The notes: generated from the letters alone by a model not told the origin. A stretch of DNA of 28,002 nucleotides from a virus (IMGVR_UViG_3300035703_004048:1-28002), one strand, 5' to 3'; shown: positions 1 through 5,523, numbered from the stretch's first letter. Numbers and translations are program-made.

Positions 1-297
1 TCAAGCCGTGGCGCGCCGGGCCGTTTTCGCGGGTTTTGGCGGTTTCCCGCCGGTTTGCTCCCGCTCCAGGAGCAGGCCGAGAGCGTTCAGCGCGGCCGCC
101 GAGGGCGGGCGGTTGAGCTCCCAGCCCTGGACGGTGCGCGGGGAACAGTCGCAGAGCGCGCCAACGTCGCCCACGGACAGCCCGAGCCGGGCCCGGATCG
201 CCCGGAAACCGTCCGGGTAATCCATGACGTTGCCCGCATCGTCCAGGATGACCGGCACGCCGTAGTTGCTTGCAGGGTGGTGTAGGGTGATTTTCAT
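1..297 (-). CDS. XRE-like helix-turn-helix protein
   Basis: This 98-residue protein has a DNA-binding helix-turn-helix at about residues 30-65 (FRAIRARLGLSVGDVGALCDCSPRTVQGWELNR, quoted in pieces: FRAIRARLGLSVGDVGAL then CDCSPRTVQGWELNR). The motif matches Cro/CI-type repressors in spacing. The tail after residue 80 is Lys/Pro/Arg-rich. I chose the ATG at 297 over an ATG five codons upstream because it overlaps the stop of the upstream gene as ATGA, implying translational coupling. The stop codon is the first base triplet of the window, so the gene is complete. It probably regulates phage genes; target unknown. A role as lysogeny repressor is inference only, since there is no integrase or clear divergent lytic promoter next to it. 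Confidence 0.75.
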   Translation of the reverse strand: MKITLHHPASNYGVPVILDDAGNVMDYPDGFRAIRARLGLSVGDVGALCDCSPRTVQGWELNRPPSAAALNALGLLLEREQTGGKPPKPAKTARRATA

Positions 298-545
298 TTT
301 TCGAGGAACCAATCGGCCGCTTGATAGGCTGGCAGGCCGTCAATTATGTGGTTGCGCAAGGTGTCGATGACCGCATCGACGATTGCCAATCCGTCATCGT
401 GTCCGAAAACCGGAACGCCCAGGTTGTCACAGAGTCGCGCCGCGAGACTTTCTGAAAATTTGGAGGTGCGGCCGTGTGCCGCATGATGACCGAGGCTGTG
501 TGCGGTGATTGCGAAGTGATAGGGGTCTAAAAGTGGTGTGCTCAT
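294..545 (-). CDS. hypothetical protein, 83 aa
   Basis: I do not recognise this protein. It is soluble, with a His-rich stretch near residues 10-25 (HFAITAHSLGHHAAHG) and a helical C-terminal half that looks like a compact alpha-helical domain. It starts at an ATG and ends in an ATGA overlap with the downstream HTH gene, so the two are probably co-translated. It could be a partner of the HTH protein, but only the coupling supports this. No signal peptide or membrane segment is seen. Confidence 0.6.
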   Translation of the reverse strand: MSTPLLDPYHFAITAHSLGHHAAHGRTSKFSESLAARLCDNLGVPVFGHDDGLAIVDAVIDTLRNHIIDGLPAYQAADWFLEK

Positions 546-577
546 GGGATGTTTTTGATGGGCCGGACCGGCTCCCT

Positions 578-604
578 ACTGCCCCAGGGGATTCCGGGGG
601 CAGT
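578..604 (-). other. 9-bp GC-rich inverted repeat between minus-strand genes
   Basis: The arms 578-585 and 597-604 are complementary (ACTGCCCC with GGGGCAGT) around an 11-base loop. This hairpin lies in the 70-base gap between the DUF6573-like gene and the next minus-strand gene. No U-tract follows on either strand, so it is not a standard intrinsic terminator. It may tune readthrough or protect mRNA ends. Confidence 0.4.
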
Positions 605-615
605 GTGGGAACTGG

Positions 616-1041
616 TTAGTCTTCGTTTGGGAGCGTGATTGTGACGACCGGTTCGCCGGAATCTCCGGGGCCGATGTGGAGTGCCAACGTCACGCGGCGC
701 GGACGAACGCCACGCCCTGCCACAGGCACCCGGTAAAGGTCGAAGAGGCGCCGGGGATTCTCGCCCCGCCCACGGGCTGCAAGGCGGGCCATATAGACCA
801 CATCCCACAGGCGCCCCTCTTCGTCCTGGATTGTGTCTTTGCGGCTGTCTGTCTCCTTGTTCCACTCCACACAATCCGCCCACGCGCCGCATGTGATGGC
901 TACGGGGACCGTGAACCCGGCTTCCCGGGCCGTTTCGCTTACGTCTACCAGCACGCCGTCCGCGATGGCCTGGGCGCGACTGTAGCTGTGGATTAGGTCG
1001 GCGTCGGAGAAAATCGGGGTGTGGTCAATTTGTGCGTTCAT
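616..1041 (-). CDS. DUF6573-like hypothetical protein
   Basis: This 141-residue protein resembles the DUF6573 family found in phages, plasmids and integrative elements, by recall of the pattern: a SYSRAQAIADGVLVDVSETA start, a GAWADCVEW segment, DEEGRLWDVVYMARLAA, and a closing ALHIGPGDSGEPVVTITLPNED. The family's function is unknown. An in-frame ATG lies 14 codons upstream at 1083, but its added stretch is only Lys/Thr/Pro. I prefer 1041 because the same 18-bp sequence sits directly upstream of the next gene's ATG as well. Length is near normal for the family, so the gene looks intact. Confidence 0.8.
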   Translation of the reverse strand: MNAQIDHTPIFSDADLIHSYSRAQAIADGVLVDVSETAREAGFTVPVAITCGAWADCVEWNKETDSRKDTIQDEEGRLWDVVYMARLAARGRGENPRRLFDLYRVPVAGRGVRPRRVTLALHIGPGDSGEPVVTITLPNED

Positions 1042-1045
1042 TTGA

Positions 1046-1063
1046 GTTTGCGTTTTTTTGGTT
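1046..1063 (-). promoter_or_regulatory. shared 18-bp leader element, copy 1
   Basis: The plus-strand sequence gtttgcgtttttttggtt lies 4 bases upstream (in minus-strand terms) of the ATG at 1041. An identical copy lies at 1675-1692, 1 base upstream of the ATG at 1673. On the mRNA it reads as an A-rich leader (AACCAAAAAAACGCAAAC). It contains no Shine-Dalgarno and may act as an A-rich ribosome-docking leader or a regulator-binding site. Confidence 0.6.
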
Positions 1064-1112
1064 TTGGTTTTGGGTTTGTGCATTCCCTGGGCGTTGCGCC
1101 TTGGGTTTGCGT

Positions 1113-1152
1113 CCCCCGGTCAGCCGTTACAGCGGCTGGCCGGGGGTTTTTT
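1113..1152 (+). terminator. strong intrinsic terminator on the plus strand
   Basis: Arms 1113-1126 and 1133-1146 pair over 14 positions (CCCCCGG, a G-U pair, then CAGCCG with CGGCTG) around a 6-base loop, followed by six T at 1147-1152. It is a textbook rho-independent terminator for plus-strand transcription, yet no plus-strand gene lies upstream of it. In minus-strand orientation the hairpin is not followed by a T-tract. A smaller imperfect hairpin lies just before it (about 1086-1106). Confidence 0.75.
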
Positions 1153-1155
1153 GTT

Positions 1156-1176
1156 CCCCGGGGATCGAACCCGGGG
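1156..1176 (-). other. tRNA T-arm-like inverted repeat
   Basis: On the minus strand this reads as a 7-bp stem around TTCGATC (CCCCGGG, TTCGATC, CCCGGGG), which matches the invariant T-arm loop pattern of tRNAs (TTCRANY). No acceptor strand, anticodon arm or CCA that would complete a tRNA can be found around it. It could be a tRNA 3'-end remnant, such as a phage attachment core, or a chance palindrome. Confidence 0.35.
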
Positions 1177-1184
1177 CGGGTTGT

Positions 1185-1673
1185 TTATTCCTTGAACAGG
1201 GTGGCTGGGAGTTCCCAACCTTGGTCTCCGTCTGCGAATTCGATTTCCATCCGGGCTGCGTCTAACGCGACCACGCGGCCGTCGACGATGTTGCCGTCGT
1301 CGGTTACGTGTTTGACTGCGTCGCCGATGCGGAATGTCGTCTCGTCGCCGTGATAGTTTAGAGCGACTACTCCTGTGCGTTTGGTGGCGATGTGGGTGAG
1401 CAGCGCGTCGCGGTCAGGGTTGTCGTGCAGCCATTCGCCGAGGTTGTCGGTGATGAATTCCGCAGCGAGGTCGAACTGTGCGTCGTCCCAAGCGTTGCCG
1501 TCGGCCCATTCGTTGAGACTTTCTTTCGTGATGATCATCTCCGCGTCGTCTTCTCGGTCTGACGGGATGAAACTGACGTTCCAGCCATACTCAGGGCTGA
1601 GGGTGATGCACGTCTGGTTTGTGTTTGCGGACGATTCGATGATGCGGACGATTTGGGATTTGAGCGTGTTCAT
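1185..1673 (-). CDS. hypothetical acidic protein, 162 aa
   Basis: I do not recognise this protein. It is acidic and soluble. The N-terminal two thirds mix strands and helices (TLSPEYGWNVSFIPSDRED, then EWADGNAWDDAQFDLAAEFI). The C-terminal 60 residues look like a small beta-barrel or Tudor/KOW-like fold (FRIGDAVKHVTDDGNIVDG, then RVVALDAARMEIEFADGD), the usual look of a ligand-binding SH3-type barrel. It begins right after the 18-bp leader shared with the DUF6573-like gene, so both may be regulated together. Its 211-base upstream region holds a candidate promoter. Confidence 0.7.
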   Translation of the reverse strand: MNTLKSQIVRIIESSANTNQTCITLSPEYGWNVSFIPSDREDDAEMIITKESLNEWADGNAWDDAQFDLAAEFITDNLGEWLHDNPDRDALLTHIATKRTGVVALNYHGDETTFRIGDAVKHVTDDGNIVDGRVVALDAARMEIEFADGDQGWELPATLFKE

Positions 1674-1674
1674 G

Positions 1675-1692
1675 GTTTGCGTTTTTTTGGTT
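1675..1692 (-). promoter_or_regulatory. shared 18-bp leader element, copy 2
   Basis: This is an exact copy of the 18-bp element at 1046-1063, here 1 base upstream of the ATG at 1673. After these 18 bases the two leaders diverge, so the conservation is confined to the start-proximal part. Confidence 0.6.
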
Positions 1693-1775
1693 GGTTTTTT
1701 GTAGGTCGCTTTTGGCTAGTGTCTCCCGCCGGAGCGGAGAGGTTTTGCACAGCGGACTTGCTATCGACATGGCAC

Positions 1776-1803
1776 ACTCTACGCAAAAAGGCGCAACAGG
1801 CAA
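1776..1803 (-). promoter_or_regulatory. candidate sigma70-type promoter
   Basis: On the minus strand, TTGCCT (1803-1798) is followed after 16 bases by TAGAGT (1781-1776). Transcription would start about 95 bases before the ATG at 1673. The rest of the 211-base gap 1674-1884 holds the 18-bp leader and T-rich sequence but no convincing gene. The match to consensus is moderate. Confidence 0.35.
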
Positions 1804-1884
1804 GCGGAATGTTACTTAATTTTGCGCAATGCCCGCGAACGCTGATTGGGGCTTGATTTGCGGGCGATGGGCTCCGGCGCTGCG

Positions 1885-2328
1885 TCAATACAGTAGCCAG
1901 CCGTAGGCCCATTTCACTCCGTCGCGCCACAGTGCGAACACGATGAAGGCCGCCACGGTGATGAGATTCCAAACGCACCCCGTTTTAGCCGTGTGCGGTC
2001 CCTCTTTGTAACTGAGCCATGCAATCGGCGAAAACACCGAGGTAAACGAGAGCAGCCAATAGAGCCAGTGGTGGCTAACCGTTGGGTGGGCGGAAAACCG
2101 GTGGGCTATCGCGCTGCAAAACGCAGCCCATCCGCCCCAAAAGTAGAGTTGCGCACCACCAATGACCAGCGCGGCAGGGACCGACAGCAACGCGAGCAAG
2201 CGCGGGTGATTTTTGGTTGCTGAGGCCAGGAGGGAGAATGGGAACGCGACGACAGCGAGCACGACGCTGAACGCAAAAATGACCAGCCAGTCAGCGACAA
2301 ACAGGATGAGGATGAAAGTCCAAAACAT
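1885..2328 (-). CDS. four-helix inner-membrane protein
   Basis: This 147-residue protein has four predicted membrane segments: FWTFILILFVADWLVIFAF with the adjacent SVVLAVVAFPFSLLA, then LLALLSVPAALVIGGAQLYF, WLYWLLSFTSVFSPIAWL and VWNLITVAAFIVFALW. I see no enzyme motif and cannot assign a function. A GTG 24 codons upstream at 2400 is possible but would add a non-membrane leader and cross the inverted repeat at 2360-2373. Membrane proteins in this position of temperate phages often act in superinfection exclusion, but that is only an analogy here. Confidence 0.65.
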   Translation of the reverse strand: MFWTFILILFVADWLVIFAFSVVLAVVAFPFSLLASATKNHPRLLALLSVPAALVIGGAQLYFWGGWAAFCSAIAHRFSAHPTVSHHWLYWLLSFTSVFSPIAWLSYKEGPHTAKTGCVWNLITVAAFIVFALWRDGVKWAYGWLLY

Positions 2329-2359
2329 AGCGGTAGCGGATTGGGCGGAGTGTCTAACG

Positions 2360-2373
2360 GTGTCAGCCGACAC
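2360..2373. promoter_or_regulatory. operator-like inverted repeat GTGTC-N4-GACAC
   Basis: A perfect 5-bp inverted repeat with a 4-base centre lies between the minus-strand membrane gene and the plus-strand gene at 2452. A second repeat of the same arm/centre layout lies at 2436-2451. These are plausible binding sites for one of the small ribbon-helix-helix proteins nearby. Confidence 0.35.
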
Positions 2374-2435
2374 AGCGTAAACAGCGACAATAAACGACAC
2401 AAACGGTCATTTTTATTGGCCATCGAGTCGCAGAG

Positions 2436-2451
2436 GTGTTCTCCTGAACAC
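2436..2451. promoter_or_regulatory. operator-like inverted repeat GTGTTC-N4-GAACAC
   Basis: A perfect 6-bp inverted repeat with a TCCT centre abuts the ATG at 2452. A protein bound here would block transcription or initiation of the adjacent plus-strand gene, which suggests autoregulation. As RNA it could also fold just in front of the start codon. Confidence 0.4.
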
Positions 2452-2643
2452 ATGCCGCGCAAGTCTGCCCGCATATCCCTGCCCCCTGAATTTGTCGCCG
2501 CGGCTGCCCGCTACGGTATTCACCCGGACGTGCTCGCGCTGCGCGTGCTGGCAGCCTGGTCAGCCGATCCGCCCGCAGAGCTCACAATACGGGCGGCCGT
2601 TTGTGCGCGGCGTCGACGACAAGCTGAGCGATGTCGTAGTTAA
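2452..2643 (+). CDS. small RHH-like DNA-binding protein candidate
   Basis: This 63-residue basic protein begins with MPRKSARISLPPEFVAAAAR and continues with GIHPDVLALRVLAAWSA, a beta-strand followed by two helices as in Arc/MetJ ribbon-helix-helix proteins. The C-terminal 20 residues are Arg/Ala-rich. Those residues overlap by 62 bases the end of the convergent gene on the minus strand. An ATG 37 codons upstream exists but reads through operator-like repeats and gives no recognisable sequence. Because of the antisense overlap the exact C-terminus is less certain than the N-terminal domain. Confidence 0.5.
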   Translation: MPRKSARISLPPEFVAAAARYGIHPDVLALRVLAAWSADPPAELTIRAAVCARRRRQAERCRS

Positions 2644-2821
2644 CTCGCTTTAAGTCCTCCAGGCCTACGCGGGCGGCCAGACGCAACACGTCGGCACGCG
2701 AGATGCCCATGATCTCCGCAACGTCCTCCATGCGTTGTAGCAACGCCTCCGGGAGTATCACAGGGATCGGCTTGCCCGCCGGTCTCGGGTCGGGTCTGCG
2801 CCGTGGGGTTTTTTGTGTCAT
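2582..2821 (-). CDS. ribbon-helix-helix-like protein
   Basis: This 79-residue protein starts with a basic arm (MTQKTPRRRPDPRPAGK). It then has a beta strand, PIPVILPEALLQRMEDVAEI, and a helix pair, MGISRADVLRLAARVGLEDL. That order is typical of Arc/CopG-family dimeric repressors. Its start faces the plus-strand gene at 2905 across an 83-base divergent region. It ends 62 bases inside the convergent small gene. It most likely represses one or both divergent promoters; the target is inferred from position only. Confidence 0.7.
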   Translation of the reverse strand: MTQKTPRRRPDPRPAGKPIPVILPEALLQRMEDVAEIMGISRADVLRLAARVGLEDLKRVNYDIAQLVVDAAHKRPPVL

Positions 2822-2867
2822 AGCACACCAAAAGTAGCACCGCCCGCGCCATTGCGCATCATTTTGG

Positions 2868-2896
2868 TTGCCTCGCATGTCCACGAAACGTATACA
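2868..2896 (+). promoter_or_regulatory. candidate promoter for the coupled small-gene string
   Basis: TTGCCT (2868-2873), a 17-base spacer and TATACA (2891-2896) form a good sigma70-type promoter. The expected start falls around 2903-2905, at or next to the ATG at 2905, so the transcript may be leaderless. The same -35 hexamer occurs in the candidate minus-strand promoter at 1776-1803. The divergent gap 2822-2904 also contains a repeated TAGCAC on the other gene's side. Confidence 0.5.
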
Positions 2897-2904
2897 CGTC
2901 GGGC

Positions 2905-3084
2905 ATGAGCAACACCAATTGCCGTCCCATGACGATCCGCCTGGTTCCGGAGCAATACGACAGACTCCGCGCAGAGTCGGCCCGCACCGGGCTCTCGGTG
3001 CAGGACATAATCCGCCTCTGCATTGCGCGCTCGATTGACTCGTGGCACGCAGCCCTGGTCCCGACACAGGAGGTCGCGCAATGA
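2905..3084 (+). CDS. ribbon-helix-helix-like protein, 59 aa
   Basis: This small protein (MSNTNCRPMTIRLVPEQYDR, then LRAESARTGLSVQDIIRLCI, then ARSIDSWHAALVPTQEVAQ) has the RHH layout: a short strand TIRLVP, helix EQYDRLRAESARTG and helix SVQDIIRLCIARSID. It would dimerise and bind DNA. It is first in a run of overlapping genes. Its last codons carry a perfect AGGAGGT ribosome site for the next gene, and the stop overlaps that gene as ATGA. No Shine-Dalgarno precedes its own ATG, which fits a leaderless mRNA from the adjacent promoter. Confidence 0.7.
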   Translation: MSNTNCRPMTIRLVPEQYDRLRAESARTGLSVQDIIRLCIARSIDSWHAALVPTQEVAQ

Positions 3085-3263
3085 GCGGCGGGGATATTTT
3101 TCTGGCGGTGTTCGTCCTAGGGGCGATCACGTCGCTGCTGCGCTGGCGTCTGGACGTGGCGTGGCGCGAGGGCAACCGGCAGGGGTTGGCAACGGGTTAC
3201 CTCGACGGGCGACGCGCAGAGCGCGCCGACCAGGAGCGCATCCGGCAGGAGGTGGCGAGGTGA
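3081..3263 (+). CDS. small single-span membrane protein
   Basis: This 60-residue protein has one N-terminal membrane helix (IFLAVFVLGAITSLL, about residues 5-20). A charged Arg/Glu-rich C-terminal helix follows (REGNRQGLATGYLDGRRAER, then ADQERIRQEVAR). The start is fixed by AGGAGGT six bases upstream and the ATGA overlap with the previous gene. It looks like many phage small bitopic proteins of unknown role. The 57-aa protein at 9166 has the same layout, with a GxxxG-like patch after the membrane helix. Confidence 0.65.
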   Translation: MSGGDIFLAVFVLGAITSLLRWRLDVAWREGNRQGLATGYLDGRRAERADQERIRQEVAR

Positions 3264-3529
3264 GATACGCGGTTTTTTCGGTTGGACATCGGAGAGACGA
3301 ACGCGCCGGCCTCGTAGGCCTCGCGTTTTGTTTTCCGGACGCGGCAGCAATGGCCCAGCGGCGGGCCGCAGCGGGAGAAACAGTCTACCTACGATCTATT
3401 GCGCCGCACCAGGCGCAGAGGTTGGCGGAGATGGATATTGTGTCCCCGTGGGTGTTGGAGGAGCACCTGCCCGGCGAGTCCATGCCCTGGATGGAGCTGT
3501 GCAGAGAGCTGCAGGAGGTGCGGCCATGA
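3260..3529 (+). CDS. hypothetical protein, paralogue of the next gene
   Basis: This 89-residue protein starts at GTG, set by AGGAGGT six bases upstream and a GTGA overlap. I do not know its function. It aligns with the downstream gene product: YAVFSVG..GLVGLAFCFPDAAAMAQRRAAAGETVYLRSI against FLVFSS..GFFVGSFFDRADALTVAQSRRANGEAVSLRSL. The shared core is a strand-strand-helix-strand fold with Q-(S/R)-RRA-x-GE-x-V-x-LRS as its signature, so this is a tandem duplication that has diverged. Extra C-terminal residues (SPWVLEEHLPGESMPWMELC) are unique to this copy. Phe codons are all TTT, unlike the late genes. Confidence 0.6.
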   Translation: MRYAVFSVGHRRDERAGLVGLAFCFPDAAAMAQRRAAAGETVYLRSIAPHQAQRLAEMDIVSPWVLEEHLPGESMPWMELCRELQEVRP

Positions 3530-3762
3530 TGTTTTTGGTTTTTTCGTCCTACGGGAGCGACACCGGGTTTTTCGTGGGGTCGTTTTTTGACCGGGCCGAC
3601 GCGTTGACAGTGGCCCAGAGTCGGAGAGCCAATGGTGAGGCCGTGTCTCTGCGCTCCCTGGAGGCAATGGACGCCCGGCAGCGGCTCTCGACCATGGCCG
3701 GAGCGGCCCGCTCATTTTTTGCGCCCATGGCATCTCTCCCAGGTGAGGAGGTGCCGCTATGA
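3526..3762 (+). CDS. hypothetical protein, paralogue of the previous gene
   Basis: This 78-residue protein of unknown function is the second member of the tandem pair; the shared signature is AQSRRANGEAVSLRSLEAM. AGGAGGT lies six bases before the ATG, and the start overlaps the upstream stop as ATGATG. Seven of eight Phe codons are TTT, giving T-runs inside a GC-rich gene. The coupled start and equal spacing suggest both paralogues are made in fixed ratio and may form a heteromer, but that is inference. Confidence 0.6.
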   Translation: MMFLVFSSYGSDTGFFVGSFFDRADALTVAQSRRANGEAVSLRSLEAMDARQRLSTMAGAARSFFAPMASLPGEEVPL

Positions 3763-3962
3763 GCCGGGCACCCGCCATCGACGGACTGGAGATGATGTAT
3801 ACGCCCGCGCAGATCGCGGCGGTGTACCAGCTCCACCCTCGCACGATATCCCGCGAGATCCAACGGGGCAACCTCCGGGCCGAGTCCATCGGCGGAGAGC
3901 TCAGGATTCCGGCGAGCGCGCTCGTTGCATGGAGGCGCAACAACAATCCGCTCCCCAACTAG
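3759..3962 (+). CDS. excisionase-family (MerR-like) DNA-binding protein
   Basis: This 67-residue protein is a classic excisionase/HTH_17 domain. The winged helix is MYTPAQIAAVYQLHPRTISR, then EIQRGNLRAESIGGELRIP, then ASALVAWRR. In Xis-like proteins the helix binds DNA at attachment sites or promoters. It starts through AGGAGGT-N6-ATGA coupling with the preceding paralogue. With no integrase in the window, a role in excision cannot be shown; a transcriptional regulator is equally possible. Confidence 0.75.
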   Translation: MSRAPAIDGLEMMYTPAQIAAVYQLHPRTISREIQRGNLRAESIGGELRIPASALVAWRRNNNPLPN

Positions 3963-4084
3963 CACCCGTGCGGATCCTCGCCACCCCGCCGCACCGCCTG
4001 ACACTGGCGCAGCTCCAGACGCTGCGCTCCCGGCCATCCATGGCCGACGCATACGCCGCCCGTTGGCGCGTGTGCCTGTTTTAG
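3929..4084 (+). CDS. small hypothetical protein, 51 aa
   Basis: The reading frame begins inside the last 34 bases of the excisionase-like gene at an ATG and ends at TAG. The protein (MEAQQQSAPQLAPVRILATP, then PHRLTLAQLQTLRSRPSMAD, then AYAARWRVCLF) has a helical, protein-like middle (RLTLAQLQTLRSRPSMADAY) but no recognised domain. There is no strong Shine-Dalgarno, so translation would rely on reinitiation. It may be real or fortuitous. Confidence 0.4.
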   Translation: MEAQQQSAPQLAPVRILATPPHRLTLAQLQTLRSRPSMADAYAARWRVCLF

Positions 4085-4132
4085 CGGCCCGCCCGCCGCC
4101 GTTCATTTTTTTTGCCCAAAAACAGGTCCCTG

Positions 4133-4975
4133 ATGTCTCGACCAGATGACAGCCTCATAGCCCGACGCGCCGAGCAGGCAGCCGCCGCGCCTCCGCTTTT
4201 TTCGGCGGAGGTTATGGAGGCGCTGGCGAGTGCAGAGGCACGCGGGGAGTTCACGGGAGAGCGCCTGTTTTCTCAGAGGCCGGACATTTACAGAGCCGTT
4301 GTCGAGCTTCTCGGGCAGGGAGTTGGCGTGCGGCAGATCGCCCGGACGCTGAGAGTCAGTCACAACACGATTGCCGCCGTCCGTCACAGAGAGGGCGCAA
4401 CTGTGGACACACTTAAAGAGCAGACCATTGCGACTCTGGCCCGGTTTGTCGGTGCGGCCTCCGAGCGACTCCTTGAGGAGGTCCAGACGATCAAACTCGA
4501 GAGCCTGCCCGTGGCGCTCGGCATTGCCGCCGAGAAGCTGTTGCTCCTGTCAGGACAGGCAACGCAGCGGATTGCGCACGTCGACGAGGCGCCACAAGTC
4601 CCAGCGTTCGCAGCCTGGCTCTCCGAGAAAAGAGCCGACGCCGTGGAGATCGAGAGCGAGACCGTTGCAATGGGTTTCTCTGGGCGGGAACGCGGACAAA
4701 GGGCCGCGGCTGCAGCGGCTGCAGCGGCTGACGCCGACGGCGCGGAGGTTTCGGCGCAACCGGTTGACCAGGGCAGCGGGACGGACGGTGCAGGCAGGGC
4801 CGCTGATTCAGAATCAGCTGCTTTTGGCGACTCGTCCAGAGTAGAGGCCTCGACTGATACGCGTTGTGATACGCCTTGCGCCTCGGAAACGGGCACGGCA
4901 GGCCCGGAAACGGCACCTACTCGGCGGCGGAAACGGCAGGCCTCAGAGGGGGGGCGGGGGTCGAGCGTTTCGTGA
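4133..4975 (+). CDS. helix-turn-helix protein with low-complexity tail
   Basis: This 280-residue protein has a central HTH at about residues 55-85 (LLGQGVGVRQIARTLRVSHN then TIAAVRHREG), similar to recombinase or transposase-type HTH motifs. A helical region follows (ERLLEEVQTIKLESLPVALG). The tail from about residue 180 is Ala/Glu/Ser/Thr-rich and ends in a basic patch (TRRRKRQ). I prefer the ATG at 4133; an in-frame TTG at 4112 lies in a T-run and is unlikely. It is likely a DNA-binding regulator or replication accessory protein. A run of GCGGCTGCA units (about 4705-4725) encodes the poly-Ala stretch. Confidence 0.65.
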   Translation: MSRPDDSLIARRAEQAAAAPPLFSAEVMEALASAEARGEFTGERLFSQRPDIYRAVVELLGQGVGVRQIARTLRVSHNTIAAVRHREGATVDTLKEQTIATLARFVGAASERLLEEVQTIKLESLPVALGIAAEKLLLLSGQATQRIAHVDEAPQVPAFAAWLSEKRADAVEIESETVAMGFSGRERGQRAAAAAAAAADADGAEVSAQPVDQGSGTDGAGRAADSESAAFGDSSRVEASTDTRCDTPCASETGTAGPETAPTRRRKRQASEGGRGSSVS

Positions 4976-5030
4976 CCCCCCCCATCCTAAGCAACCATCA
5001 CCCCTTTCGGAATTTCTGACAAAGACACTC

Positions 5031-5522
5031 ATGATTACCACCCTACTCGAACGCGACTTCGCAGAGGCCCTCGGGCTGCGCGAGGAACACATCCGCGCCC
5101 TCCGAAAGGCGCATCTCACCGAAGGCCTCCACTGGAAAAAGGAGGGGCGGGACATTGTGATGTCCGAGGCAGGGCAGGAAAAAATCCGCGCCGTTCTGGA
5201 GCTTGAAAAAACGCCCCAAAAAAAAGACGGCGCGGAGGGGTCGCCAGTGGCGCAGGGGGACGCACAGGGCGTGTCTGACCCCGTGCCCGCTGTGGTCACC
5301 CTCTGGGTGGTGTCCAAGCCGCAGAATCCCCGCGTGCTGTGGTGCAGCGACGTGGAGCCGACGCTGTGGGTGGAAAAAAAACCGCCCGCCCTGCTCACCG
5401 TGCGGGTGCGGTCCTCTGAGAATTTCCGGCCTCGGATGGCGCTCCGGGCCCGGCCGTGTCCCGTGCGCCCCAACACATTTGACCTCGAGGGCCGGTGCCC
5501 TCGCTTCCCTGGGAGATACTGA
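5031..5522 (+). CDS. hypothetical protein with N-terminal HTH-like segment
   Basis: This 163-residue protein starts with a helical segment (MITTLLERDFAEALGLREEH then IRALRKAHLTEGLHWKKEGR) resembling a winged-helix DNA-binding domain. A Lys/Gln/Glu-rich linker comes next, then a beta-rich C-terminal half (VVTLWVVSKPQNPRVLWCSD, then LLTVRVRSSENFRPRMALRA). Function unknown. It sits just before the O-like gene, one base apart, where phages often keep initiators or loaders. Two A8 homopolymers lie inside it (5218-5225 and 5374-5381), unusual for so GC-rich a gene. Confidence 0.6.
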   Translation: MITTLLERDFAEALGLREEHIRALRKAHLTEGLHWKKEGRDIVMSEAGQEKIRAVLELEKTPQKKDGAEGSPVAQGDAQGVSDPVPAVVTLWVVSKPQNPRVLWCSDVEPTLWVEKKPPALLTVRVRSSENFRPRMALRARPCPVRPNTFDLEGRCPRFPGRY

Positions 5523-5523
5523 C

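Noticed and set aside
1150-1230. A complete tRNA gene on the minus strand around the T-arm motif
   Set aside because: No matching acceptor 5' strand, D-arm or anticodon arm at the needed distances; the region overlaps the end of the 1185 gene.
1591-1803. Minus-strand small frame (70 codons) upstream of the 1185 gene
   Set aside because: Overlaps the 1185 gene in another frame, Asn/His/Lys-rich without structure, and covers the candidate promoter and leader.
4084-4113. GCGGC-N6-GCCGC hairpin followed by eight T, as a terminator
   Set aside because: Only five pairs and six non-T bases between stem and T-run; too weak to call with confidence.
5203-5523. Upstream extension of the O-like frame
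   Set aside because: It overlaps the 5031 gene in another frame and reads as Arg/Pro/Trp-rich filler; the ATG at 5524 follows that gene's stop by one base.
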